Shown piece by piece: positions 50,382 to 58,911 of a stretch of DNA of 59,052 nucleotides (positions are counted from its first letter, which is position 1; each line of letters opens with the position of its first letter). The stretch is from Verrucomicrobiota bacterium (lineage in GTDB: Bacteria; Verrucomicrobiota; Lentisphaeria; JABSQK01; JAJFLO01). The DNA is taken from positions 1 through 59,052 of the forward strand of contig JAJFLP010000010.1 in NCBI GenBank assembly GCA_021772635.1, written 5' to 3'. The notes below the pieces were generated by a model that ran no database searches, was not told where the DNA came from, and saw only the letters and a list, made by a program, of their open reading frames with translations. The position numbers were made by a program, and so were the translations under genes.

Positions 50382-50876
50382 TCAATTTTCTATATTCTTG
50401 ACTAGCTCATCCAACAGCGCGACATCTGCTAAATCAATCGGGCGTCCGCAGTCTTGTTTCATAACTCGAAGTTGTTCGATACTTGCAATACGGACTTGTT
50501 TTTCGCGGAGTTCTATCGCGTTTGCGTTCGATTTCAACAACCCGTAGTTGTCCGGGTTTTCCAGGAATACGTCTATCAGATCGGGGCCATTAGGAATTGA
50601 GAACGTAATCCATTGACCATAGAGTAAATCGCATTTATCAAGCAAACCTAAAATTGACATTTGCCCGGTCACGAGGCCGGTCTGTTCGACAAGCGCCTGA
50701 AATAACTCTGTTATTGCCGACCTGGTAGATGGTAAGTAGATGTCGAGGTCTAAGGTTGCGCGCGGTAACCCGTGCAAAGCCATAGCTGCGCCGCCGACGA
50801 TAACAAAATCGATTCTACGCATCATCAGCTGGTCGAGAAGCTCCAGCCAACTGTCGACGTTTGGTTTTTCCTCCAT
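50382..50876 (-). CDS. MNT-type nucleotidyltransferase
   Basis: This 164-residue single-domain protein has the nucleotidyltransferase signature IVGGAAMALHGLPRATLDLDIYL. The GG is at 28-29, and D43 and D45 are the metal-binding carboxylates. Such proteins include minimal nucleotidyltransferase antitoxins, AbiEii-like toxins and many of unknown target. A GGAG lies about 9 nt before the ATG. A small minus-strand frame (50815-51024) overlaps its start. The usual HEPN partner is not obvious, so a toxin-antitoxin role is only a possibility. Confidence 0.85.
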   Translation of the reverse strand: MEEKPNVDSWLELLDQLMMRRIDFVIVGGAAMALHGLPRATLDLDIYLPSTRSAITELFQALVEQTGLVTGQMSILGLLDKCDLLYGQWITFSIPNGPDLIDVFLENPDNYGLLKSNANAIELREKQVRIASIEQLRVMKQDCGRPIDLADVALLDELVKNIEN

Positions 50877-51024
50877 TTCGAAAGGACTCCCTTAAAGATA
50901 AGGCTTTTTTATCGAGAATTGTGTGGATGTCCCATCCGAAGCTCAATGCCCATTTCAGACGTTCTTCCGGGATTAGCTTCTTGAAATTTGTAATATGGAA
51001 TTGTCTTGGGTCTGATATTTTCAT
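50815..51024 (-). CDS. Small protein overlapping the nucleotidyltransferase gene
   Basis: This is a 69-codon frame from the ATG at 51024 (the longer frame starts at 51111). The middle, KKLIPEERLKWALSFGWDIH, resembles the short E-R-L-x-W-A-L helix proteins often encoded just ahead of nucleotidyltransferases of this kind. It overlaps the next start by 62 bp, which suggests coupling. No clear ribosome-binding site is present, and the tail (KTKRRQLAGASRPADDA) looks unstructured. Confidence 0.45.
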   Translation of the reverse strand: MKISDPRQFHITNFKKLIPEERLKWALSFGWDIHTILDKKALSLRESFRNGGKTKRRQLAGASRPADDA

Positions 51025-51198
51025 CGTCACAAACGTGATCACCATTATAATTTTTGCTACGGCCGGTTGCGATAGTTTGCATGTAGGATGCCGATATTGC
51101 AATTGATACACCTACAATTACAACTCCCTACCTGGGCGTAATTACGGCCCTCTTAAGGAAGTACTTTAGGAATAAGCTTCCGTTTATATTCTACGGAG

Positions 51199-52272
51199 TT
51201 ACTCCGGCGAAATGCTATGCGATTTCATATGCACGGGTTTCGCCTTAATCAGTTCTATGCTGTTGTCTTTCAAACGCTTAACGATTTCGAGATTCATCGC
51301 GCTCCGAGTTTCGAGATTGGAGGCGTTTGAGTTGATTGAGTAAAGGAACTTGATATCGTACGAATACTCGGTGATTCGCAGGAAAGCAGTCACAATCTCG
51401 TCTTCGACATCGTTATTCTCTACCGCGATCTCCCGCAAAACCTTCATGGCCAATTCGATACTCGCGGGATCGGAGTCTGGAGATAACCTGTAGACAGCAT
51501 AAATCTTGCGTGCTTCTTCTGTATCGACATTCGTTATATCCGAACGGGCGATCAGACCATTCGGAATAATCACGATCCGCCCCTCGTGGCGGGTCTTTAT
51601 TCGCGTGCTACGCATACCGATTTCCTTTACCACACCGTCGTATCCCCTTACCTGTATTCGGTCCCCCACACGAAAAGGTTTGTCGATGAAAATTGAGATT
51701 CCGCCGAAGAAGTTGCTGACCGTTTCCTGCGCCGCCAGTGCGAATGCCAGACCACCAATTCCGAGGCCAGCCAGTATCGACTTAATGCTGTACCCAGCGT
51801 TGTCGAGTGCCATGATAATCGCGATGCCCCAAACGGCGGTTTTGATACATGTTCGGAACAGTCGCAGCAATTGGTCATCGATATCAGTGTCAGTTTTGGA
51901 GACTAGCGGAACGATGTACTCTTGAAGTAACGCGTCAAATACGCGGGTAATCAGCCATGCGATATTGACGATTATCAATATGTAATACGACTTATCAATC
52001 CACCCGGCCGCGGTCGCGGAGAGGGTTAAGGTTTTTAGTCCATACCAGATTCCGAAAACGGTAACGAAGAATACGAACGGTTCCTCGAGCATATCAACGA
52101 GGATATCATCCAGCTTAGTCTCCGTTTTCTCGGTGAGCTTCTTCACAGTGCCGCCGATAAGCCAGTAGATCAGCTTCCCGGCTATGAGAGACGCGACGAC
52201 AATCGATAAGGCCACCGCCCAGTCCGTAATAGTGTTACCGTAGAATGTTTTCGTCAGTAAATCAGAGAACAT
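51199..52272 (-). CDS. Small-conductance mechanosensitive channel (MscS family)
   Basis: This 357-residue protein has four membrane helices in the first ~180 residues. The pore helix and beta domain signature follow: LAGLGIGGLAFALAAQETVSNFF, FIDKPFRVGDRI and GMRSTRIKTRHEGRIVIIPNG. A cytoplasmic C-terminal domain of mixed fold completes it. MscS channels open under membrane tension and release osmolytes after osmotic downshock. AGAAGGGAAA lies upstream of the ATG. It is transcribed alone. Confidence 0.95.
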   Translation of the reverse strand: MFSDLLTKTFYGNTITDWAVALSIVVASLIAGKLIYWLIGGTVKKLTEKTETKLDDILVDMLEEPFVFFVTVFGIWYGLKTLTLSATAAGWIDKSYYILIIVNIAWLITRVFDALLQEYIVPLVSKTDTDIDDQLLRLFRTCIKTAVWGIAIIMALDNAGYSIKSILAGLGIGGLAFALAAQETVSNFFGGISIFIDKPFRVGDRIQVRGYDGVVKEIGMRSTRIKTRHEGRIVIIPNGLIARSDITNVDTEEARKIYAVYRLSPDSDPASIELAMKVLREIAVENNDVEDEIVTAFLRITEYSYDIKFLYSINSNASNLETRSAMNLEIVKRLKDNSIELIKAKPVHMKSHSISPE

Positions 52273-52671
52273 AGTCCAGTATTTCCCTTCTAGATTTTCA
52301 GGCCGAATTAAGAATAATATCTGTGCCTTTCGCCGTCCGTCGTAAACACGTCGTCAGAGCGGGCTTACAACGACCTAGCAGTTTAACGCTGAGGCCTGGC
52401 GCCGCGCGGGTTTCAAAATTACCATTCACTGAAAGCTGAACAGCCACACGAGATAGCCAGTACGCTAATATTTCTCCGCATTTTTCCGACAAATGTACAA
52501 ATCGTTACTGGACCCATGTGGTATCAGCGTAGGCCTTCAATAAACTAACATTGTTGTTTCGTATTTCTACGTGCCTCGCACGTGATGATCCGAATTTCGA
52601 AGCTGTAGCGTAACGGTCAATAAAGGCTTCAATCAGTTTGTATCGCTTCTGCGTAAAGGTATATTTTTCGC
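52273..52671. other. Gene-free divergent intergenic region
   Basis: About 400 bp lie between the divergent mscS-like and propeller-receptor genes, so it should hold two promoters. I see no family A-E copy and no convincing gene; short minus-strand frames at 52298 and 52505 have no support. Confidence 0.55.
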
Positions 52672-55600
52672 ATGAATTTCTTACGTAAAACCGGATCAGT
52701 AAGAACGATTGCACGATACAAGGGGTCGCTCTCGAGAGATTTACTGCTAGCGGTCCTGTTTTTACTTCTTGCGTCTTACGGCGGCGCCCAGGATGAAGAA
52801 CCGGGGCAAGAGCCTTCGGGCCCGACCTTTCCGAACACCAGGAAATACTTCACACGCAACTATTTTCCGATCGACTACGCTGGCCAGAATCAGATGTATG
52901 AAGTCGTTCAGGACAGGCGCGGCGTGATGTACCTTGGTAACAATGTCACGGGGGTAATTGAGTACGATGGCGTCAATTGGCGTACGATTGCGCTAGCGAA
53001 TAACAATACGGCGTATAGTCTCGATATCGATAGCGACGGCGTTGTATACGTCGCTGGTTTTGGTGAGGTCGGCTATCTGTCCTTGGAAAACGGTGTGTCA
53101 GTGTATCGCTCGTTAATGGATAAGGTCCCCGAGGGTTATAGAACATTCGGTCCAGCCCAGGTGCGCGCGACGAAAAACGGCACCTATTTCAAAGCGGGCG
53201 ACGTCATTCTGCGGTGGCATAGCGACGCCATAACCGTAATCAAGAATGATCGCGCCGGCGCGTTCGAGAATATCTTTTCAATTCGCGATAGTATTTACAC
53301 CAGCGATCGCGAGGGAACAATCTTTAAGATCACTGCCGACATACCCGAAGTCATTTTCGAGGAGCAGCCCGAGGTTTTCGGCGACTATATATTCAAGAAC
53401 GAATATAACATGCCGAGCGTGAACTTAATGTTCCCGTACGATGACGATAAGATTCTTATCGGTTCATATTTTCGAGGGCTTCTACTATTCGACGGTAAAA
53501 GCCTCAATCTATTTGAAACCGAGGGCGACGAGATATTCATCGGGAACATGAGTTATTCGGGAACGATATTCGGCGACGAATTCATCGCCATAGGAACGGT
53601 TGATCAGGGAGTTGTAATCGTTGATAAGCAAGGGAAACTACACGCTTGGATCAATGAAGACAACGGGCTTATCAACAACGGGATATTTTCGATTTACGCA
53701 GATAATCAGAATTTTATCTGGGTGGGTACGTCATACGGATTCTCGCAGATTCTGTATCCGTCACCGTTTTCAATCCACGATCAGACCAGCGGAATACAGG
53801 GACAGGTCCGGATGACGGCCAGCCAAGGGGGGACTCTATACGTTGTCACCTCCATGGGCGCGTTTCGCAGCACTCCGTTTTCGTCTATTCTTGGGTTGCA
53901 GTTTGAGCGACTTAAAGGGATAAATCCGGCAGAAACTCAGGTTGTAAAGGTCCTTGATAAGTCGATTTTGATAGGCAGTATTTTCGGTGTATTCGAGATT
54001 TCAAATATCGCGGATGCCTTAGAAGGGCAGGGAGATATCACGTCGATTGTCGAGCGTGGTGACGACTATGTGGTCAAGGCATTTACGCCGTTACAAGACA
54101 AAGACTGCAGATTCATCGAGATCTCAAAGCGCTATCCGGGAATCGTTTATGCAACGATAGTGGGTGAGGGACTGTATATCCTTAAAAAAGAAAATGGAAA
54201 ATGGACTCAGCAAGGATTTGTCCCAATAGACGATCCGGTGTTTTTCGGCCAGGAGGATACCGGAGGGATACTGTGGTTAACCGGCGTCAATACCGGATGC
54301 TACCGTGTCGATTTTTCCGATGGTAAATTCGAGAATCCGGTAATTAAGAACTATTACACGGACGAAGGACTTCCGGCCGGCTATTACGCAATGTCTGTCG
54401 TCGCAGACTCCGTTTACCTATATAGCGACGAGGCATTCTTCAAGTTGGACGAGAAGTCAGATCGATTCCGACCCGACACCACTTTTTTTAATGATGGCTT
54501 ACTGACCGGCTTTGTCAATGAGGCGCCAGGCGGAAGTACATGGATCACGAAGGGGCGACCACGTCAGCTGAGCCGTGCCCTGCGTGGGCCTGACGGGAGT
54601 TATCGGCGCGAGTACACGCCATTCCAACGGTTTAATCGATACCAGATAAGAAACTTCGGTTACGGCGATGACGGAACTACCTGGTTCGGGTCCGAAAAAT
54701 CTCTGCTCGCGTACGACCCGAATATTGTGTTCGATTACAAGAAACGGTATCGGACAATAATTCGTAGTATCGCCGTGAATGAAAAACCAATATTCGGAAT
54801 CGGTTCCGACGCGATACTCAATGACACATCCGCGAACCCGATCATTCGAATTAAGAATAATCGAATCCTGTTGCCGCATGATCAGAACTCTATTCGTTTC
54901 GACTACGCCGGACTTTATGTCGACGTTGAATTCCCCAATCAGTATCAAGTCCAGCTCGAGGGCTTGACGAACGACTGGTCGAGATGGACGTCGGCGAGCT
55001 ATAAGGAATTTAGTAACCTGGATCCCGGAAAGTATCGGTTCCGCGCCCGCGCGAAAAGTCTATATGGAACGGAGAGCCGCGAAGCGATTTACGAATTCCA
55101 AATTCTGCCGCCGTGGTGGGAAACGTGGTGGTTTTATGTTTCGGAAATTGGCGTTTTGATGAGTATGCTTACTGCTTCCGTTGTGCTGAACCGAACGGGT
55201 GAAGCATCGAAATTTTCGAAGACTATGACGTTGGTCACCATCGTTGTTATTTTCGAAACGGTGATGTTTTTTGCTGAACCCTTCGCTGAACAATACGGCG
55301 GGAGCGTACCGGTTGTTCAGCTGGCGTTGAATGTCTTCCTGGCGCTCGCCCTGGGGCCGGCGGAAAGTCTTCTAGAAGGTGTGTTAATCGGCAAGCGTCG
55401 GAAGAGAAAATACAGAATTAAATTTTCTTCGGATGGGAAGTGGGAAGGGGGTTCACATATTATCCCAACCTTAAGTGATATGAGTAACATAAACGATTGG
55501 ACCAATGCGTTTCACAAGGAATTTGACGATGTCGGTCGTAAGTATGCCAGATACGTTTCGAATGACTGGGTCTTGGATGACGATGAAAAGGGTGATCTGG

Positions 55601-55956
55601 AAGTCGAACTTGAAGATTTGCTGGGTGGCCTACTGTTATTCCGGCGATATGTGACGACCGGTGAGCCGAATGAGTTCTCTTCGGCGGGCGTTACAGGTGA
55701 TTCGGGCTTTGACATTACCATATTCCCCGATCACTGGACAGGTAATGGTAGGATCGATGAAGAAATTGACTTTAACCTTGATCGTTTCGTAGACTCTTAC
55801 CAGGAGATGTTAACAGACGTCGAGACGATGTTCGATACCTACGCTAAAGCGATGGAAGACCGTATTTTTACCGACGAAGAGCGGACGCAGGTTATTGCAA
55901 CGATAGAACCGGTATTTTGTCAGGTCATCGTGGTGGTTCGGGCTCTTTGCGTATAG
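52672..55956 (+). CDS. Giant propeller / Y_Y_Y receptor without kinase domain
   Basis: The protein has 1094 residues. A signal anchor lies at about 23-40 (LLLAVLFLLLASYGGA). About 700 residues of two-component-regulator (Reg_prop) beta-propeller repeats follow (YEVVQDRRGVMYLGNNVTGVIEYDGVNW, IYADNQNFIWVGTSYGFSQI, NFGYGDDGTTWFGSEKSLLAYD). A Y_Y_Y domain lies at about 740-815 (FDYAGLYVD, YQVQLEGLTNDWSRWT, GKYRFRARAKS), and three to four membrane helices at about 825-900. The last ~190 residues are helical and hold two similar units (DWVLDDDEKGDLEVELEDLL and DRIFTDEERTQVIATIEPVF). Family members normally end in a histidine kinase; here none is present. AAAGG stands before the ATG. Confidence 0.88.
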   Translation: MNFLRKTGSVRTIARYKGSLSRDLLLAVLFLLLASYGGAQDEEPGQEPSGPTFPNTRKYFTRNYFPIDYAGQNQMYEVVQDRRGVMYLGNNVTGVIEYDGVNWRTIALANNNTAYSLDIDSDGVVYVAGFGEVGYLSLENGVSVYRSLMDKVPEGYRTFGPAQVRATKNGTYFKAGDVILRWHSDAITVIKNDRAGAFENIFSIRDSIYTSDREGTIFKITADIPEVIFEEQPEVFGDYIFKNEYNMPSVNLMFPYDDDKILIGSYFRGLLLFDGKSLNLFETEGDEIFIGNMSYSGTIFGDEFIAIGTVDQGVVIVDKQGKLHAWINEDNGLINNGIFSIYADNQNFIWVGTSYGFSQILYPSPFSIHDQTSGIQGQVRMTASQGGTLYVVTSMGAFRSTPFSSILGLQFERLKGINPAETQVVKVLDKSILIGSIFGVFEISNIADALEGQGDITSIVERGDDYVVKAFTPLQDKDCRFIEISKRYPGIVYATIVGEGLYILKKENGKWTQQGFVPIDDPVFFGQEDTGGILWLTGVNTGCYRVDFSDGKFENPVIKNYYTDEGLPAGYYAMSVVADSVYLYSDEAFFKLDEKSDRFRPDTTFFNDGLLTGFVNEAPGGSTWITKGRPRQLSRALRGPDGSYRREYTPFQRFNRYQIRNFGYGDDGTTWFGSEKSLLAYDPNIVFDYKKRYRTIIRSIAVNEKPIFGIGSDAILNDTSANPIIRIKNNRILLPHDQNSIRFDYAGLYVDVEFPNQYQVQLEGLTNDWSRWTSASYKEFSNLDPGKYRFRARAKSLYGTESREAIYEFQILPPWWETWWFYVSEIGVLMSMLTASVVLNRTGEASKFSKTMTLVTIVVIFETVMFFAEPFAEQYGGSVPVVQLALNVFLALALGPAESLLEGVLIGKRRKRKYRIKFSSDGKWEGGSHIIPTLSDMSNINDWTNAFHKEFDDVGRKYARYVSNDWVLDDDEKGDLEVELEDLLGGLLLFRRYVTTGEPNEFSSAGVTGDSGFDITIFPDHWTGNGRIDEEIDFNLDRFVDSYQEMLTDVETMFDTYAKAMEDRIFTDEERTQVIATIEPVFCQVIVVVRALCV

Positions 55957-56027
55957 CTAAGACATCATTCAGTTAGGGGATTTGGGTACACTCGGAGCCG
56001 TTAGAGTCCACGCTTCAGCGTGGTATT

Positions 56028-56308
56028 TATACTGCAAGCAGTACAATTTTTGGTCCGTATGGACTCCGAGAATACGGATAGACGACTTTGAACCCACACA
56101 GTGGGGTTTCATTCCCCGCGGGTTACCGCGATTTTAAAACTATTTCCAAAGCCGATACCCCGCCTGCTCTGCGGCGGGGTAGTTCATTTCATTACCTAAG
56201 ATCTATGTTGAGCCCAGCGAAATCCGCCGCGGTGGAAACGATATTTTTTAACCGGCATTCTGCTGGCCAGCAGAACGCTTGGTCGAAAACTCGAAGGCGT
56301 TCGGTATA
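56028..56308 (+). repeat. Family C element C4/C12 with a nested REP insertion
   Basis: The left end TATACTGCAAGCAGTACAAT (56028) and right end ACTCGAAGGCGTTCGGTATA (to 56308) bracket 281 bp. They enclose a family D/REP sequence at 56093-56186 and the palindrome TTCTGCTG-GC-CAGCAGAA near 56258. Without the insert the element would have the usual size. Confidence 0.65.
56093..56186 (+). repeat. REP/IS200-like hairpin repeat, copy D3
   Basis: AACCCACACAGTGGGGTTTC is followed by CCGATACCCCGCCTGCTCTG and CGGCGGGGTAGTTCATT. The paired CCCCGCC/GGCGGGG stem and the GTAGTTCATT tail resemble REP sequences mobilised by RAYT/IS200-type transposases. No such transposase is in the window. Confidence 0.6.
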
Positions 56309-56421
56309 ATGCCCGGCACAAAGATCCCGAGAACCACGCCAAAGCGCGAACGTCAACTGCTCAGTGCCAAACACTGAAATGTCCCGAATTTCAAAGACAG
56401 TCAGGTTGGTTGCCTCGTAAT

Positions 56422-57498
56422 TCAGACACTGCTCCCGGTTATCCAAACCCATCCAATGTAAACGAAGTAAGTAGAAACAAGTATCCACCCCTCTAATCGG
56501 GAGAGAATGCGTCCGGTTGATAGAAAGATAAAAAGCAAAATAACCGTTCCAATCAGTATAATGGTGGACGACCAGAGATCGGCCGTTGCGACATGCACAG
56601 TACTGCCGTACGCAGTTATCGCGATTGCCCATGGCAGGCCTAGGCCGATAAGTATATCGAATATATTTGAACCTACCGCATTCGACACTGCCATCTCGCC
56701 GCGACCTTGTTTTGCGACAATGAATGATGAAATTAAATCCGGTATTGATGTTCCAGCGGCCAGTACAGTAAGAGCGATTATGACTGGCGGCGCGCCGAGC
56801 GCATCTGCGAGCTTGATGCCGTACTCCACAAGAAACCAGCTAAGTACACCGATAAAAATAACCGATACGACAAATGCCCTGATGTAAAACTTGTGTGCAT
56901 TGCCGGTGAATACGCCGATGGTCTTGGAAACGGCTGAGTTTATTTTCCGGAACACCCCGCCGCCCTCATGCGCCGCTTCCAATACTTCTACGACCTCTTT
57001 GACGATATCAGTATCTTGGTCGTCGGTCGGTGTCTCCTTCCAGTTAAAGAGAACGGTGATGTACACTGCGTAAAGCGCTATGTACGTCAGTGCCTCATAA
57101 ATCGATATAGTCCCATCGCGAAAGGTAATAATAAGAAGTATAATACTGAGTAAGTACGTTAGGACATCGCGGATGACAACTCGCATTGTAACCTTTGCCG
57201 GGCGGGCGATAGCGGAAACCCCGGTGATCACGAGGATGTTGAAAACCGCGGACCCGACGATCGTCCCGATGCCGACATCGCTATGTGCGCCGCCGTCTTT
57301 GAATAAGGCGATCAATGCGATGGAAAGTTCCGGGGCAGAGGATCCCATTGCCATCAAAGAAGCGCCTGCCACATTGTGGGGCAACTTCCATTTCTCTGCT
57401 ATCTGATCGAGGCTAGTAACGAAATATTCGTCCGTCACAATCGCAAGGAGATATACGCAAACCATAATTATAAGGAGACTGACGACAGCAGTTATCAT
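56422..57498 (-). CDS. CaCA-family calcium/sodium antiporter (YrbG-like)
   Basis: This 358-residue membrane protein has about ten helices and the two inverted alpha-repeats of the CaCA family: GASLMAMGSSAPELSIALIAL with GTIVGSAVFNILVI in the first half, and TVLAAGTSIPDLISSFIVAKQG with NAVGSNIFDILIGLGLPW in the second. It exchanges cations (Na/Ca or K-dependent) across the inner membrane. The length and motif order fit the bacterial YrbG group. It stands alone next to repeat-rich DNA. Confidence 0.95.
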   Translation of the reverse strand: MITAVVSLLIIMVCVYLLAIVTDEYFVTSLDQIAEKWKLPHNVAGASLMAMGSSAPELSIALIALFKDGGAHSDVGIGTIVGSAVFNILVITGVSAIARPAKVTMRVVIRDVLTYLLSIILLIITFRDGTISIYEALTYIALYAVYITVLFNWKETPTDDQDTDIVKEVVEVLEAAHEGGGVFRKINSAVSKTIGVFTGNAHKFYIRAFVVSVIFIGVLSWFLVEYGIKLADALGAPPVIIALTVLAAGTSIPDLISSFIVAKQGRGEMAVSNAVGSNIFDILIGLGLPWAIAITAYGSTVHVATADLWSSTIILIGTVILLFIFLSTGRILSRLEGWILVSTYFVYIGWVWITGSSV

Positions 57499-57947
57499 TG
57501 TATTGCGCCTAAAATTTTCAGGGTAGTTGTTGTACCAGTGCTTATACTAGAGTAACGGAATAACGACTCGTTTACTGCGGAGTGATTGTGATTTTTTGTT
57601 GGAGGAAACCGAATTTCTAGCGGCCGTGGGGACTTACTGCGTTGTTAACATTCATCACATAGCAACTATTTTCAACTTGTTTATCTGGTCATAAATTTAC
57701 CGAAAGTCATGGTCCAGCATGCGGGACGAAATATCGTTCGGAAATTTTTGGCTGATAAACTCGAAGCCGTCTCAAAATTGTACTGCTTGCAGAATTTACT
57801 GCAGATGCGCGATTGGTATTTAGCGGTAGACTAAGTATATCGGAATAGAGCCGAATCTTTTAACAGACTATCTACAGCCAGAAATAATCTTCTGAAACCA
57901 AGCGCGCGGTGGCGTTGGGTTTGCGGGACATTTAATAAGGAGCAAAT
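57499..57947. other. Divergent intergenic region with a family C copy (57717-57795)
   Basis: CAGCATGCGGGACG, AAACTCGAAGCCGTC and AAAATTGTACTGCTTGCAG are the marks of a degenerate inverted family C copy at 57717-57795. AAGGAG at 57936 is the ribosome-binding site of the next gene. Nothing else is supportable. Confidence 0.6.
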
Positions 57948-58862
57948 ATGATTATTCCGAAAGATATACTTAACGACTATAGAGTCGCTCAATCCGGTGC
58001 GGACCCGAAATTTGCAATAAGGGGGTTGTCGACAGTCGAGAATACGCTCGGAGAGACCTATGTCCTCGGCGACGAGCGAGCGGTTTTTCTGTACTCCGGT
58101 AAACTCGGTCGCGGTAAGGACTGCACGGCCCTGGACTACTCTGATATTACGGAGTTCAAGATAGTGGAACAACCCCCGTTCAATTTCCTCCGGGTAGAAA
58201 CCGCCGATGATATTTTGACGATAAAATTTGGATCGTTTGATCTCGAGAAACTCGTACAGATCGACAGCCTGAGGCGATCCCCGCCAGCACCCTCAACTAC
58301 TGTACAAGGGGCGGGTTCGGAATCGACTGCTGATGTTGACGAATCCTGTGGGCTTCCTAAAATACGCTTAAACACCGATTCGCCCATACCAATGGTGTCC
58401 CCTGACCCCGTTGCATCCTCCGCTACGGTTGAATCGGACCCGGTTGGGGTCGATACTGTAACGCTATCATGCCCGGAGTTGACACCGATGATAGCGTTGA
58501 CGGCAATACTGCACACGATGATCTACATCGATGACGAAGCGGCAGACGAAGAAATGCAAAACCTGAAATTACTCGTCGATGACCAGGAGATTATAAATCA
58601 GGGATTGTTATACTGGCGCGCCAGGGGCACGACGGAATTAGTGGAGGAACTCGGGCGCAGACTCAACGAATCACAGAAACGATGCGTTGTCGCGAATCTG
58701 ATCGAAATCGCGATGGTCGATGGAGTCCTTAAAGAGGGCGAGCAGGAATTTAACCGATACGTCTGCAGCGTATTTAATATTGACGAATCGGTATTTAAAT
58801 CGCTGTTCGATGTACTCCTACTGAAGAATAATATCTCCGTTTTTATGACAGATTTTGATTAA
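57948..58862 (+). CDS. TerB-like domain protein of unknown function
   Basis: This is a 304-residue soluble protein. An N-terminal domain (about 1-105: LSTVENTLGETYVLGDERAVFLYSG, VEQPPFNFLRVETADDILTI) looks like a beta-rich PH-like fold. A long Pro/Ser/Thr/Asp-rich linker follows (about 108-175). The C-terminal helical domain (about 178-300) has TAILHTMIYIDDEAADEEM and LIEIAMVDGVLKEGEQEFNRYV, which follow the TerB (tellurite-resistance/COG3793) acidic helix pattern. TAAGGAG precedes the ATG by 6 nt. No other tellurite genes are nearby, so the TerB-like call is structural, not functional. Confidence 0.75.
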   Translation: MIIPKDILNDYRVAQSGADPKFAIRGLSTVENTLGETYVLGDERAVFLYSGKLGRGKDCTALDYSDITEFKIVEQPPFNFLRVETADDILTIKFGSFDLEKLVQIDSLRRSPPAPSTTVQGAGSESTADVDESCGLPKIRLNTDSPIPMVSPDPVASSATVESDPVGVDTVTLSCPELTPMIALTAILHTMIYIDDEAADEEMQNLKLLVDDQEIINQGLLYWRARGTTELVEELGRRLNESQKRCVVANLIEIAMVDGVLKEGEQEFNRYVCSVFNIDESVFKSLFDVLLLKNNISVFMTDFD

Positions 58863-58911
58863 CAGTCATGCGAAATCGTTGAATGAATGCTGACAGGCCT
58901 AAGCCTTTCTA

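Noticed and set aside
57948..58862. Tellurite-resistance locus
   Set aside because: Only one TerB-like domain is present, with no TerC, TerD or TerZ genes nearby.
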